This document shows positions 34,635-47,857 of a stretch of 64,000 nt of DNA, one piece after another; the first letter of the stretch is position 1; each line of letters opens with the position of its first letter. Position numbers and translations under genes: made by a program. A model generated the notes under the pieces. It worked only from the letters and a program-made list of their open reading frames with translations, did not search any database and had not been told where the DNA came from. Location of the stretch: positions 29,901 to 93,900 of the forward strand of contig ML977055.1 of assembly GCA_010015675.1 (NCBI GenBank), in the 5' to 3' direction. The stretch is from Byssothecium circinans (lineage: Eukaryota; Ascomycota; Dothideomycetes; Pleosporales; Massarinaceae).

Positions 34635-35094
34635 TGTTACTAAAAAGTATACTTGCCAAGCTTAATCTATGTAAAAGAAAGATAGTTAGTATATAATATA
34701 TACGTTAGATAGTATGCTTTAATAGTTTAAAAAGTAAATATGCAAAAGCAACTAATTCTATAACTAACTATAAAATAACTAAGTATTAATTTAGGTAAAA
34801 GATGAACTATAAAAAGTTAACTATAAAAAATTAAAATTAAAAAAATAAAAGAAATCTGTTTAGTTTTTATACTGCTTATTCTGTTTCTCTAACGAGTCTT
34901 TGATCCTGCTTAGAGCTTCTACTCTTTTTGCTTCTTGAATCTTTGCTTAATCCTAGGATCTATGGGATCTCTAAGCTTTAGCGGGATCACAATCACGTGA
35001 TTGACGCCTTGGCTCTTCTTAGCGCCTCGCCATCTAATACTCTTCTTAAGCGTATCATTCTCGCGTGGCTGCGCTTATACATTGTCTTGTAACA
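34635..35094 (-). repeat. 5' LTR of the Gypsy element
   Basis: 460 bp, from TGTTACTAAAAAGTATAC to CTTGTAACA. The half at 34870-35094 keeps many C and G residues that are T and A in the other copy, so it is far less mutated than the rest of the element. Confidence 0.9.
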
Positions 35095-35099
35095 TCCTA
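35095..35099. repeat. Right target-site duplication TCCTA
   Basis: Matches the five bases at 27612-27616. Confidence 0.85.
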
Positions 35100-35881
35100 A
35101 CTAGTTAGCAATTCTTAAATTTTTAACTAGTTAACGATTCTAGAAATTATTCGTTAAAGGATAGTTGTTTAATTAAGGATTAGTACTAAAAGACTCTTAG
35201 CAAGAAGCACTTAAAAGCTAATCCTTATCTAATTCTAATAGAAATAGTTAAAGCGTTTAAGTTATTACTAACTAATAAAGCGTAGCGAAGGCCGTACTTT
35301 CTAGTAATAAAAGTAGCGCGTTAATTTAATTATCTAAGCTTAGCTACTACTATATCATGGTATCTAAAACGCGCTTAATACCTAGTAGGTAACGTAGCCC
35401 CTTATAAGTATCTTAAAAGAATAAGTTTTTATAACCTTAGTTCGCTTAGCCTTATGCGTTATAACTTGAACGATAGATCTCTTTAGAAGCGCAGCTATCT
35501 TAGCTAAAATCTCTATAAGATCTGTAGTTAAGCTTAAACTCTAGTTAGAAACAAAACTAAAGGATTCAGCCTATAGCTAGATACTTAAACAGTAAATTAT
35601 TATTTATCAAGGCGTTTAAGAACTTGCAAGTAGGGCGTAGGTAACATGGCATCTTTAGCTATACTACTAAATAAAGAATTTAATTAAATGTTTAGAAAAT
35701 AACTGCATTTTTGCTACTTTCTTCCTTTAATATCATCTTTAACTTTCGTATTTAACTTTTAAAAATTATTTAAAGCCTGCTAAAGAGATTCTACTACTAG
35801 TCTAACCTTTTCTATAAGATATATACTAGTACTATATTTTCTTTATTAATACGCTAACTTCTAACGCAGCTAACTATTCTC

Positions 35882-36070
35882 CTACGTTCTTTGCTCGATT
35901 ATTTGAGTGAGACTGGAGGTCGATAATTTTTTAGCAGCTTGCATTCTTTCCCACGTTGCTTTGATGGCAACGGATAACTCTTGATTATAGGCAATCTTAG
36001 CGTCAACAGCTGTAATCTTTGGTGGAGTATTAGCATTTAGCTAGAATTTAATTTTCTTGTATTTAAGCAT
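35882..36070 (-). pseudogene. Short coding relic in the AT-rich block
   Basis: Read on the minus strand from an ATG at 36070, a 62-codon frame with one early TAG reads as protein: PPKITAVDAKIAYNQELSV and ATWERMQAAKKLSTSSLTQ, ending in IIEQRT. It stands out as a GC-richer island in RIP-degraded DNA. It looks like the tail of a repeat-encoded protein; the family is not recognised. Confidence 0.35.
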
Positions 36071-38299
36071 AATAAAAAGTCCTCGCAGCAGCAAAAGTTT
36101 TAGATTGTACAACTAAATTAGCTGTTAATAAGTTTATATATAGAACTTTCTAAACTATGTTAATAGATCTAGCCTAATTCTAGGCTACTACCTGCTTATG
36201 GCCTAGATCTAGACTAATTTCGTGGTGCATAGAAACTTATAGCCTTCCTTTCATGTTAATCGTACTAAAATAAAAAGTCTTATGCTAGAATTACATCATA
36301 ACTAAACTAAGGCGTGTATTATTGTTGATACGCTTTCTTTTTTAGCACTTTAAATTTTACTCTATTAGGCTAACAAGTCAAGCGTATATAAAATATCTAT
36401 TCTAAGTTTTTAATTCTAATCGTATTTGTTATAAAGGTTTTAATGTCTTCTTCCTATGTCTTTAACTTGATACGCAATTTCGCTTTTTCTTTTTCATCCT
36501 TCTTTCTTTCTTATCTTACCTTCGCTCTTTCTTCTTTAAACCTATAATTCTAAGTTAGTGGGCTTTGGGTACTTGCATAACAAACTTACTTAAATTAAAG
36601 ATCTTGAACTATCTACTTTAGCTTGTAAAGTCTAAGTTCAATCACTTCTTCTTGCTTAGCAGCCTTTCTTTTATAACTATTAATTCTATGCTCTAGCTTA
36701 GAAATAGCATGATTTAGACTTTTATCCTCTAGAGAGTTATTTTAATCTTTAATAGTTAATTGTGGTTAAGATGCCTGCATATTAACTTGATTAGATATAT
36801 TAATAGACTCCCACCATTCCTAGGCTACGGGATCTGTGCTAGTCACGGCTAGTGTATTACGTGCAAGATTAATAACAAGCTAGGAAAATTGCTCTTTAGA
36901 AAGATATTAAGGAATATCGCTAAAGTTAAGTGCTATAGTAATCTCCTGTTCAGTAGTAGACTAAAGAATATCCTATTTATACAATATAGTAGCAACTTAG
37001 AAGTTTTATTTATTTTATTTTAATAAGATATTTAGTTTATATGCAGAGGATTTTCGCAAGAAGAATTTTTAGAAATATAGTGGCACGGTTCTAGGCAAGA
37101 CAGTTCTTTAAGGCTTAAGCTAAAGTCTTAAAACACTTCTTTTAGATCTATTCTATTCATTTTGCTAAGTCTTAGTGTCCTAGATCTTGACTAGATTTAA
37201 TATATCCAAATCTAGGCACTTAAAGAGCTAAGACTTTTATTTCTAAATCACAACTACATAACTATTACTTAGGTATTTAGATTATAGATACAGGAGACTA
37301 TGTCTTCAAGCTAGAATGCTATGTAACAAAATAAATATATATAATGCATAGGTATTATTTCTTTAAGGCCGTATTAACAAAAAGCTTTACAAATAGATAG
37401 ACTCTTTAAAGAAGTTAGTTACTTACTAAAAGTTATGCACTACGCTTCTACCTTTTGTAATAGAGAGTAACAAGACTATATATTAAAATAAAGCAGCATT
37501 GAACCAGGCAATTAAAGAGGCGTAGGATAGGCTTGCGATTAGGTAGTCTATGTAGATAAGAACGTTTAATAATAATATAGCAGTTTAAACCCTAATTAAA
37601 AGATTCGCGGCACTAACACTAGATGACAATAAAGGCTGTTAATTAGCAATAAATGATTAGCTTAGATTAGGCCGTGTTTAATTTCTCTTATTAAGTACAG
37701 GGGTTTGAGAACAGCGTCCAACAGCTAAGCGCCCGGCTACAACTGATCGACATCTCGCATATAAGAAAAGTAGCGTACATTCTAGTCTAGAGTAGCGTGC
37801 GTTAAGATCTTAGCCCTTAGTAAAAGATTGTAAGTAGTAAGGATTAAGTTACTATCTACTATGTATATATTTGCACAAGCAACATCTTTAGTCTGTTAAC
37901 GAGTATTAAAATTTACGCTACAGCATTAATAAAAATAGTTAAATCTTAACTTCTTTAGAGGCGTTTTAGAACTCTATCTTATAGCCGCATCTACTTTTTA
38001 GCTTATCTTAGTTAGCTCCTAAAATTTTTCTATAAAAGGTTGCTACTAATAGATAAGGAAATCTACATTCTTAACTGTGAAGTAAATGAAGTTTATGACC
38101 TATCTATATCTTATTTTTATTTAGTTAAAATATAGTATCTTAGAGTAAAACGTCCAATTCTATAGCCTAGATATGAGCTATATATACTATGATATTTTCT
38201 TATTAACTCTTAAAGGGCGTCCCTACTGATTCTAGAAAGGCTATATTAAGCTTTTATATTAGGTCGCCTCCTAATTACGATGCTGTATTAGCCTAAACG

Positions 38300-38849
38300 C
38301 CTCTTTGCCGTATGTTTAAGCTTCTCTAAGGTCGTTCCAACGCACTTAATAAGTGCAAATCAATTAGTAAAAGATACAAATATGCTTATTATCTAGAACA
38401 TTAGAAACTAAAAGCATTCTATAGCTAATACAATGTATTAGCCGTTGATAACAACAAATTAGTAGCCTACAACGGCAAATTAGCTACCAAAAATAGCAAA
38501 CTAGCTGCCGATAACAAACATTACGAGATGCTGTTTCGTTAGTACGAAGATATTCTGTAGGGCATATAAGAGAGCATGAAGTCTAGCAAGGACAGGAACA
38601 AAGAAAGTAAGTTAAGGATTAAAGAGCTGCAAAGAGAACTTAATGTGGCGTTAATAAAGACTATTAATTTAGAAAGGAATTTAGCAGCTAGTCTTTAATC
38701 TTTAACATAGTAGTCTTTAAAAATCGCAAAGCAATAAAAGGATGCTAACTTAAACGAGCTAGATACGCAATATAAAAGAAAGCGTGGAAGGACTCGCAAG
38801 CAGGCAAAGTTAATTAATAAAATAAAAGTAGAATCCTAGGACCTTTTAT
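38300..38849 (+). pseudogene. RIP-degraded ORF encoding a coiled-coil, basic protein
   Basis: One plus-strand frame is continuous if TAA and TAG are read as Gln. From ATGCTGTTTCGT near 38530 it gives FR-stop-YEDIL-stop-GI-stop-ESMKSSKDRNKES, then RIKELQRELNVALIKTINLE, a run of stops at Gln positions, and a basic tail YKRKRGRTRKQAKLINK. No TGA stops occur in it. Heptad-like leucines suggest a coiled coil followed by a basic nuclear-type segment. It ends where the left arm of the palindrome begins. The family is unknown; a transposon-encoded protein is likely. Confidence 0.45.
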
Positions 38850-41800
38850 TAATGCTAGTATACGCAGGTAGCTATCCCACGTAGTTAGCTACTAGAGCAA
38901 CATATTTAAATACGAAAAATCCGCAACGCTTTATATTATCTTAGCGACTAGCTAGAATGCTTTCTATATTAAGCCCTTTAAAGCAATACTGTTTAATTTA
39001 TATCTAACGCATTACTTATACAGTAATTATAGGTTAAATATGCGGTAATTTTAGATAGATGCTTTTGTAATATAGCTTACTATATTAACTTTAGCTTTTA
39101 AGATATAATAAGTCGCTTGCTTTATGCTTTAGTTTTTAGAAATTTTAATATTAATATTAATACCAATATATCCTCTAATAGTAAGGTGGCGGAGAATAAA
39201 TTGTTAAATAAATTAACTAGCTAAGGCTAGCATTATAAAAGCGCTATAATTTAGATATAGTTAGATTATAGTTTAGTTACTTATAACTAAAACTTTATAT
39301 ACTTTAAGTTAGCTTAAGTTGCATCTAACGTCTTTTAATAACTCGCCTGTTGCTTTAGGCGCTAAGGTATTTAATTTAGATACTCTAAAAGCCCTATATA
39401 ACTATAGTGCGGTAATAATAATAGCGCTTTAGTATAAATATAAGTATTACTATTTAACTACTAATTATAGTTATAAGCTATTTTAGCTTTTTTTACCTAG
39501 CTCTCTACTCTTAAGAACCTGTTTAAGCAACGCTTTTTATATTTTTAGCCTATTATACGCTAGCTTTAATAGGCGGCTATATACGGCTTTACTGCATAAA
39601 CCTCGCCAGTATCTCAATGTTTTTGAAAAATCGTTAGGTAATAATCCTGCCTTAATAAATTCTACGGAGGAGGGGGCGGTAGTTTTAGCAACCTATTATT
39701 AAGTCTAAATAGGCCGCGCATATTCTAAACTATATACTTTGCTAAATCTACTAAAAACTTGCCGTTAATACTCTTTATAGCTTATAATGCTTTATTCTGC
39801 AAAAGCATCCGCGCCGTTACAGTGCGATTATGCATAATAGCAAAATATAGCGTAGTATATCTGCTAAAATTTTTAGTATTTATATCTACTTTAAAATTTA
39901 GTAATAGTCTAATTATATTTTTACTACTAAAAACTATTCTAAACTAAAGTATAGTATAATTTAATATAAATATATTAAAATTTGCCTTAGCATTTAGTAG
40001 TTAGCAATATAGGTTAAGCAAGCGTATTACGTCTTAGTAGTGTAGTATCTAGTCTAGTTTATTTTAAATAAAATTTTTAATACTACTTTTACATTTTATA
40101 AAAACAAGGATTATATTAGTATTAAAAGCTATAGAAACTATTTCTACTAATATCTTTACTTTTTAGTTAAGTAGAAGTTTAGCTTTTACAATATTCTTAC
40201 TTTATATAGCTAAAAAAATAAGTAATTTTTACTAGTTATTAGTAGTGTTAACGTCTATACTAGTATTAAATAATATTTATAAAAAGCTTTATTAATACTC
40301 GTTTACTATAGCCGTAATCGCTAGGCATTTTTACTTCTATTAGCGCATGTCTTTAATAAATAATATAGTATTTTTTTATTTAAAGTAAGCCAGCATATGT
40401 CTATACTTAAAAAAAATAGATAAATAGTAATTACTTATTTTAGTATTACTAAAGAGAAGTTTAGTAAGTTTTAATTTAACTATCTATAAAACGTTCTTAG
40501 CGTTAATAGTAGAAAAGCACCTTAGGTACTTATTTTAAGTTAAGCTATTAAATGCTACTTTTAGAACTTTAAATATATAGGCTATATTTCTATTTTTATA
40601 TAACTTTAAAAGTTTGTTAAAGTCAACAGCTTATTACTAAATTAAATAGGCGGGAAAAGTAGAAGTATAAGCTAAAATAACAGTAAATAACTTTAGATAA
40701 AATACTCTTTATTGCTAGCGCAAGAACTAAGTTTGCTTTTTAGCGTATCGTATTTGCTAGTTATAAGAATTTATATATTAACTTTTTTTTACTGCTAGAT
40801 AACTCGTATTAGAACTAGTTTAAATAGGCTACTAAGACCTATTCCCTTTATTAGGCTTAAGTTCGCAGTAGTTAGCTGCTGCTTAAGTTTAAAAAATTTA
40901 TAATTATTAGTTATACTTTAAAGTCTTTAGCTTTTTTAAGTAATTTAAAAGCTTTTTTAATTTTGTTTATTGCTTTAAAAGAATTAAACTATAGCGACTA
41001 ATTATACCTAACTATTTAATTAGTAGCGGCCTCGCAAGTACGCGATTAAAAATTAAATAAAAATCTTTTAAAATATTATATAGAGTGCTTTTGTAGCTAG
41101 GTATCTTAACTTTTTAAAAAAGACATCGTAAGTATAGTAATAGTAATAAATATACAGATAATATAATAATAAGCTCTAAAAATTAAAAAAGTAAAAAGAA
41201 AGTAAGATAAAGTTTAAGCCTTTTCTTGTATTTTAAAGCTATTGACGTTGCATTATAGTAGTTAATTATTTTAGTTAGGCTAATTTTAAGCTAATTTAAA
41301 ATAATAAAAGTTTTTAGTCTTGCTATAGGCATACTTTGTAAGTTATGGCTATTAGTTGCTAATTAGCGCCTTAGCCTAGTTTATATGGCAGTAGAAGCGC
41401 TATACCTAACCTTTTTAAATTACGTCTTAATTTTATATTTAATTACTAGTGCGCTAGATATAGCTACTATAAGCTAGAAGCTGCTAAACTACTCTAGCCG
41501 CAGCCCTTACAAAGGTAGAGTCCTTTTGTAGTATAAATAAATAAATTAAAAAGAGGTATTATTACTACTAAATAGCATATACTTGCTAGAGTAGTGTTAT
41601 AGTAGAGTAGATTAGAGCGTATAAACTCTACTAAAAGCAAGATCTAGAAACTAGAACAAGGCTTATAAAAGTTAGCATAGTAACTATTTTTAACTTAGCT
41701 TGTATTTAACGTAGTATAAGCTATAGACACGTTATTAGCTTTAGCAGCAACATAGCGCTATTGCTAAGTTAATAAAAGTACCTAGCTTTTTAACCGTAAT

Positions 41801-42906
41801 TAGTCTACGCGATAGCTATTATAGTTACAAAAGCTTACTATATACGTCTTTATCGCCGCGGCTAGAAATATATTAGAAGAGGGGTCTCTAAAAATAGCTA
41901 AGTGCAAAAGTAGTAATAGAAAACTAGTAAAAAGGCTAGTTATAGATAGAGAAGCTATATAATACTATAGCATTATCTCCTTTATCACCTTGTTATTTAC
42001 TGCCTTTGCTTAAACAGTAGGTACTGCTATCTAAGGAGGCTTCTTTAAAGGATACTAGATACAAAAACTATCTAACGTGCGTTTACTTAGCTTATAGCTA
42101 GGCCTAAAGCTAGTCTTTTACACTAGTAAATATAGAGCATCCTAGACGTATAATAAAATACTTTTAAGCTTATACTAACTTTAAGAATGCGTTAAAAATA
42201 TAATAGAGGCTTGAATTACTATTATAACAGCACAACGAAGGTTTAAAGAACCCTTATTATAAAAACTTATTACGGCTAATGCGTATAGTAGGTTATATGA
42301 ACCTCGTTAAAGCCTTAAGGCTGCCTTACAATAGGAACCTTTATTAAAGCCTTTTTACAAGAACCTATTAACACTCTTTTAAATAAGCTAAACGCGTGCG
42401 ATATACTAGGCGACTTAGTAGAGAGTCTTGATAAGCGTAAAGCTTATAATCTAGTTGCGCTTAATAATTTAAAGAAGTAGAATTATAGCTTAGCTTATAA
42501 AGATAAAAATATAGTAAGCAACTAGTAGAAATTTTAGTAAAAATACAGGTTAGTTATATAACTACTATACACGGAAGAAATACAGGCTAGCTTATAAAAG
42601 AAGGGACACAAGCTTAGTTACCTAGCGTAGGATCTAGTTAGTAGCCTATTCTATAAGATATAGTTAGCCTATTATAAGAAAACTTTTATAGATAACGCGA
42701 AACAAGAATTAAAGGTATATTAAAGTTACGCTCTTATATTACAACTAGCCTTTTATAAGGTATAGTGCGTAGTAGCTACTACTAGCTCTAAAGATCTTAC
42801 TTTTTTACTAAGCTTTAACTCTTAGTAGATCTAGATAGCAGGTAGGATTACATCCTAGCTAGAAAGACTACTGCGTAGCTTAAAAGAATAGATACGTATG
42901 TTAGTA
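38850..42906. repeat. Left arm of a 9-kb palindrome
   Basis: This arm is matched in inverse orientation by 43801-47857. Paired positions always sum to 86707: 38851/47856, 39116/47591, 40501/46206, 41617/45090, 42866/43841. Hence the arms differ by no net insertion or deletion over about 4.06 kb. Mismatches are overwhelmingly C/T and G/A. Confidence 0.9.
39727..40270 (-). pseudogene. Ankyrin-repeat gene relic (left-arm copy)
   Basis: Mirror copy of the right-arm relic. The minus strand reads NIIRLLLNFKVDINTKN and YTTLYFAIMHNRTVTARMLL, with stops at Gln positions. Ankyrin repeats have the form LLLxxGADVNxxxxxGxTPLxxA; the match in spacing is good but the protein is broken. Confidence 0.55.
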
Positions 42907-43800
42907 TAAAGTTTCAGGTCTTCCGCAGGCTTCTTTTTTAGTACGTATACTAATAAGACTAGGATTAGTCTGTTTTCTGCCTTAACTAGCACAGTAGTAA
43001 TGTTAGTAAAGCTAGTATAAACTAGCTACACGTAAAAGTCGCAATGTAGCTAGATTATTACTCTTAGTTTTGTGTTCTCTTTGTTTAGAAGAGGAAGAAC
43101 GTATTTCTAGTAAGTATAAAGACTATCTACCTTATTCCTTGCTATCTAGATACACTGCAATAGAATAGTAATTCTTGTTAGGTATTAGCTTCCCTAGGAA
43201 ATGAATTTTCCTTACTTAGATATTATTCTTTGCGCTAATAGCATTACAGACATCTTTACAAATCTTAATTATTAACTAGTTATAGATGACGCCCTTAGGC
43301 ACTTAGTTAACTTTAATAATATGCTATTAATTACCTTATAGTCTTGCCCCCTAAAAGTAAGAGTTAACCTAGGCTAAGTTTATACGCACTACCTAGGCTT
43401 CTTTATAAGAATTAAAGCATGCCTTAAACCTGTAAGAATCTCTAGCCTTTCTTGCTATCCTAACGCAGCGAATGTTCTCTGTAATTTCGTAGGCTTTTAA
43501 GGCTTCTACAACTCTTTATCTAATAACCTTAGTTTCTTTAAGCTCTAGTAGTAAGTTCGGCATGCTAGCAGGTAGTTATATATTAGCTAGTAAGGCTAGT
43601 AATATAGTAGAGTTTAACATGCTTACTTATCTAAGCTTCTACCTTAGTTTTCTAGTAGCTTCGTTATAACTCTTAAACACTTTATATAACCTTTTATAGT
43701 TAAGGCCTACTAAAACCTCTTTTACCTAGGTAACTTTTATTTGCTTCTTAGGCACGTCTTACTAGTATGTTGTCCTAGCAAACAGTCCTGTCTATTAGCG
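42907..43800. other. Spacer between palindrome arms
   Basis: About 0.9 kb of single-copy sequence, AT-rich with no open frame. A few short patches near both ends (for example ACTAGTAAGAC-like at about 42950 and 43760) still resemble each other, so the arms may once have reached further in. Confidence 0.7.
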
Positions 43801-46800
43801 TACTAACACGCGCATTTGTTCTTTTAAGCTACGCAGTAGTCTCTTTAGCTAGGACGTGATCCTGCCTGCTATCTAGGTCTAATAAAATTTAGAGCCTAGT
43901 AAAGAAGTAAAGTCTTTAAAGCTAATAGTAACTACTACGTACTACGCCTTATAAAAAGCTAGTTATAATATAAGAGCGTAACTTTAATATACCTCTAGTT
44001 TTTATTTCGTGTTACCTATAAAAGTCTCTTTATAATAAGCTAACTATATCTTATAAGATAAGCTACTAACTAGATTTTACGCTAGGTAACTAAGCTTGTA
44101 TCTCTTTTCTTATAAGCTAGCCTATGTTTCTTCCGTATGTAGTAGTTATATAACTAATCTATGTTTCTATTAAAGCTTTTACTAGTTACTTACTATATTT
44201 CTATCTTTATAAGCTAGGCTATAATTCTACTTTCTTAAGCTATTAAGCGCGACTAGATTATAAGCTCTACGCTTATTAAAACCCTTTACTAAGTTGCCTA
44301 GTATATCGCACGCGTTTAGCTTATTTAGAAAAGTGTTAACAGGTTTTTGTAAAGAGGCCTTAATAGAGGTTCTTATTGCAAGGCGGCTTTAAGGCTTTAA
44401 CAAAGTTCGTACGACCTATTACACGCATTAGCTTTAACAAGTTCTTATAATAGGGGTTCCCTAAACTCTCGTTGCATTATTATAGTAGTAATTTAAGTTT
44501 TTACTATATTTTTAACGCGTTTTTAAAGTTAGTATAAGTTTAAAAGTATTTTATTATACGTTTAGAACGCTCTACGTTTACTAGTGTAAAAGACTAGCTT
44601 TAAGCCTAGCTATAAGCTAAGTAAACGCACGTTAAGTAGTTTTTGTATTTAGTATCCTTTAAAGGAGCCTCCCTAGATAGCAGTACCTGCTATTTAAGCA
44701 AAGGCAGTAAATAATAGAGTAATAAAGGAGAAAATGCTATAGTATTATATAGTTTTTTTATTTATAACTAGCTCTTCTGCTAGTTTCTTACTACTACTTC
44801 TGCACTTAGCTATTTCTAGAGACCCTTCTTTTAATATATTTCTAGCTATGGTAATAAGGACGTATATAGTAAGCTTTCACAACTATAATAGCTATCGCGT
44901 AGACTAATTATAGTTAAAAAGCTAAGTACTTTTATTAACTTAGTAATAGCGCTATGCTGCCGCTAAAGCCAATAACGTGTCTATAGCTTATGCTGCGTTA
45001 AATATAAGCTAAGTTAAAAATAGTTACTGCGCTAACTTTTGTAAGCTTTATTCTAGTTTTTAGATTTTGCTTCTAGTAAGGTTTATACGCTCTAATCTAC
45101 CCTACTATAATACTACTTTAGTAAGTATATGCTATTTAGCGGTAATAATACCTCTTTTTAATTTATTTATCTATACTATAAAAGGATTCTACTTTTGTAA
45201 AAGCTGTAGCTAAAGTAGTTTAATAGCTTCTAGCTTATAGTAGCTATATCTAGCGCACTAGTAATTAAATATAAAATTAATACGTAATTTAAAAAGGTTA
45301 GGTATAGCGCTTTTACTACTATACAAACTAGACTAAAGCGCTAATTAGCAACTAACAGCCGTAACTTACAAAGTATACCTATAGCAAGGCTAAGAACTTT
45401 TATTATTCTAAGTTAGCTTAAAATTAGCCTAATTAAAATAATTAGCTACTATAATGCGGCGCTACTAGCTTTAAAATACGAAGAAAAGCTTAAACTTTAT
45501 CCTGCTTTCTTTTTACTTTTTTAATCTTTAAAGCCTGCTATTATGTTATTTATATATTTATTACTATTACTACACTCACGATGTCTTTTCTAAAAAGTCA
45601 AGATACCTAGCTATAGAAGCACTTTGTGTAATATTTTTAAAAAAATTTATTTAACTTTTAATCGCGTACTTACGAGGCTGCTACTAATTAGGTAGTTAGG
45701 TATAATTAGTTATTATAATTTAATTCCTTTAAAGTAATAAATAAAATTAAAAAAGCCTTTAAATTACTTAAAAAAGCTAAAGACTTTAAAGTATAACTAA
45801 CAATTATAAATTTTTTAAACTTAAGCAATAGCTAACTACTACAAACTTAAGCCTAATAAAAAGAATAGGTTTTAGTAGCCTATTTAAACTAGTTCTAATG
45901 CAAGTTATCTAGCAGCAAAAAAAAGTTAATATATAAATTCTTATAACTAGCGGATGCGATACGCTAGAGAGCAAACTTAGTTCTCGCGCTAGTAATAAAA
46001 AGTATCTTATTTAAAGTTATCTACTATTATTCTAGCTTATACTTTTACTTTTACCGCCTATTTAACTTAGTAACGAGCTGTTAACTTTAACAAACTTCTA
46101 AAGTTATATAAAAACGAAAATATAGCTTATATATCTAAAGTTCTAGAAGCAGTATTTAACAGCTTAACTTAAAATAAGTACCTAAGGTGCTTTTCTACTA
46201 TTAACGCTAGGAACTTTTTATAGGTAGTTAAATTAAAACTTACTAAACTCCTCTTTAATAATGCTAAAATAAGTAATTACTATTTATTTATCCTTTTTAA
46301 GTATAGATACATACTAGCTCGCTTTAAATAAAAAGATACTATATTATTTGTTAAAGATATGCGCTAATAAAAGTAGGAAAGCCTAGTAATTGCAGCTATA
46401 GTAAACAAGTATTAACAAGGCCTTCTATAAATACTACTTAACGCTAGTGTAGACGTTAACACTACTAATAACTAGTAAAAATTACTTATCCTCTTAGATA
46501 TACAAAGTAAGAATATTGTAAGAGCTAAACTTCTACTTAACTAAAAAGCGAAGATATTAGTAGAAATAATTTCTATAGCCTTTAAAATTAATATAATTTT
46601 TATTTTTATAAAATATAAAAGCGGTATTAAAGACTTTATTTAAAATAAACTAGACTAAATACTACACTACTAAGATATAATACACTCGCTTAACTTATAT
46701 TACTAACTGCTAAACGCTAAGGCAAATTTTAATATGCTTATATTAAATTATACTATACTTTAGTTTAAAATGGTTTTTAGTAGTAAAGATATAATTAGAC

Positions 46801-47857
46801 TACTACTAAATTCTAAAGTAAATATAAATGCTAGAAATTCTAGTAAATATACTACGTTATATTTTGCTATTATGCATAATTACACTATAATGGCGCGGAT
46901 GCTTCTGCAAAATAAAGCATCGCAGGCTATAAAGGGTATTAACAGCAAGTCTTTAATAGATCTAGCGAAGTATACAGTTTAAAATATGCGCGGCCTATTT
47001 AAACTTAATAATGGGCTGCTAAAACTACTATTCCTTCTTTTGCAAAATTTGTTAAAATAGGATTATTACTTAACGATTTTTCAAAGATATTAAAATACTG
47101 GCGAGGTTTATGCAGTAAAGCCATATATAGCCGCCTATTAAAGCTAGCGCATAATAGGCTAAAAATATAAAAAGCGTTACTTAAATAAGTTCTTAAAAGT
47201 AAAGAGCTAGGTAAAGGAGGCTAAGATAGCTTATAACTATAATTAGTAGTTAAATAGTAATACTTATATCTATACTAAAGCGCTATTATTATTACTATAC
47301 TATAGTTATATAAGGCTTTTAGAGTATTTAAATTAAACACCTTAGCACCTAAAGCAACAGGCGAGTTATTAAAAAACATTAAGTGTAACTTAAGCTAACT
47401 TAAAGTATATAAAGTCTTAGTTATAAGTAACTAAGCTATAATTTAACTATATTTAAGTTATAGCGCTTTTATAATACTAACCTTAGCTAGTTAATTTGCT
47501 TAATAATTTATTCTCTACCACCTTACTATTAGAGGATATATCGGTATTAATATTAATATTAAGATTTCTAAGAACTAGAGTATAAAGTAAGCGATTTATT
47601 ATATCTTAAAAGCTAAAGTTAATATAGTAAGCTATATTGCAAAAGTATCTATTTAAAATTACCGCATATTTAACCCGTAATTGCTATGTAAGTAATGCGT
47701 TAGATATAAATTAAATAGTATTACTTTAAAAGGCTTAATATAGAAAGCATTCTAGCTAGTCGCTAAAATAATATAAGGCGTTATAGATTTTTCGTGTTTA
47801 AATATATTACTTTAGTAGCTAACTACGTAGAATAGCTACCTGCGTATACTAGCGTTA
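43801..47857. repeat. Right arm of a 9-kb palindrome
   Basis: Inverse copy of 38850-42906. Outside the boundary at 47857 the similarity stops abruptly (flanks do not match and no target duplication was found). Confidence 0.9.
45900..46982 (+). pseudogene. Ankyrin-repeat gene relic (right-arm copy)
   Basis: A plus-strand frame runs for more than 1 kb with stops that are nearly all TAA or TAG. Its N-terminal part gives AYISKVLEAVFNSLT and a stretch of helical character (FLFILFKYRYILARFK-like). From about 46400 ankyrin-like units follow: ILLNASVDVNTTNN, SKNIVRAKLLLN, and in the longest clean piece (46770-46982) DIIRLLLNSKVNINARNSSK and YTTLYFAIMHNYTIMARMLL. Ankyrin tails are frequent on fungal STAND/NLR-like proteins, but no NACHT motif was visible here, so only 'ankyrin-repeat protein relic' is supported. 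Confidence 0.6.

Larger units (their letters stand above)
27617..35094 (-). mobile_element. Complete RIP-inactivated Ty3/Gypsy LTR retrotransposon (7478 bp)
   Basis: Two LTRs of exactly 460 bp bound a 7478-bp element that is flanked by the 5-bp duplication TCCTA. LTR ends are inverted (TGTTAC / GTAACA). Coding is on the minus strand, since the zinc knuckle lies right of the reverse transcriptase, which lies right of the integrase. Differences between the LTRs are almost all transitions, as RIP produces. Order of domains (gag, RT, IN) defines Ty3/Gypsy. Confidence 0.92.
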
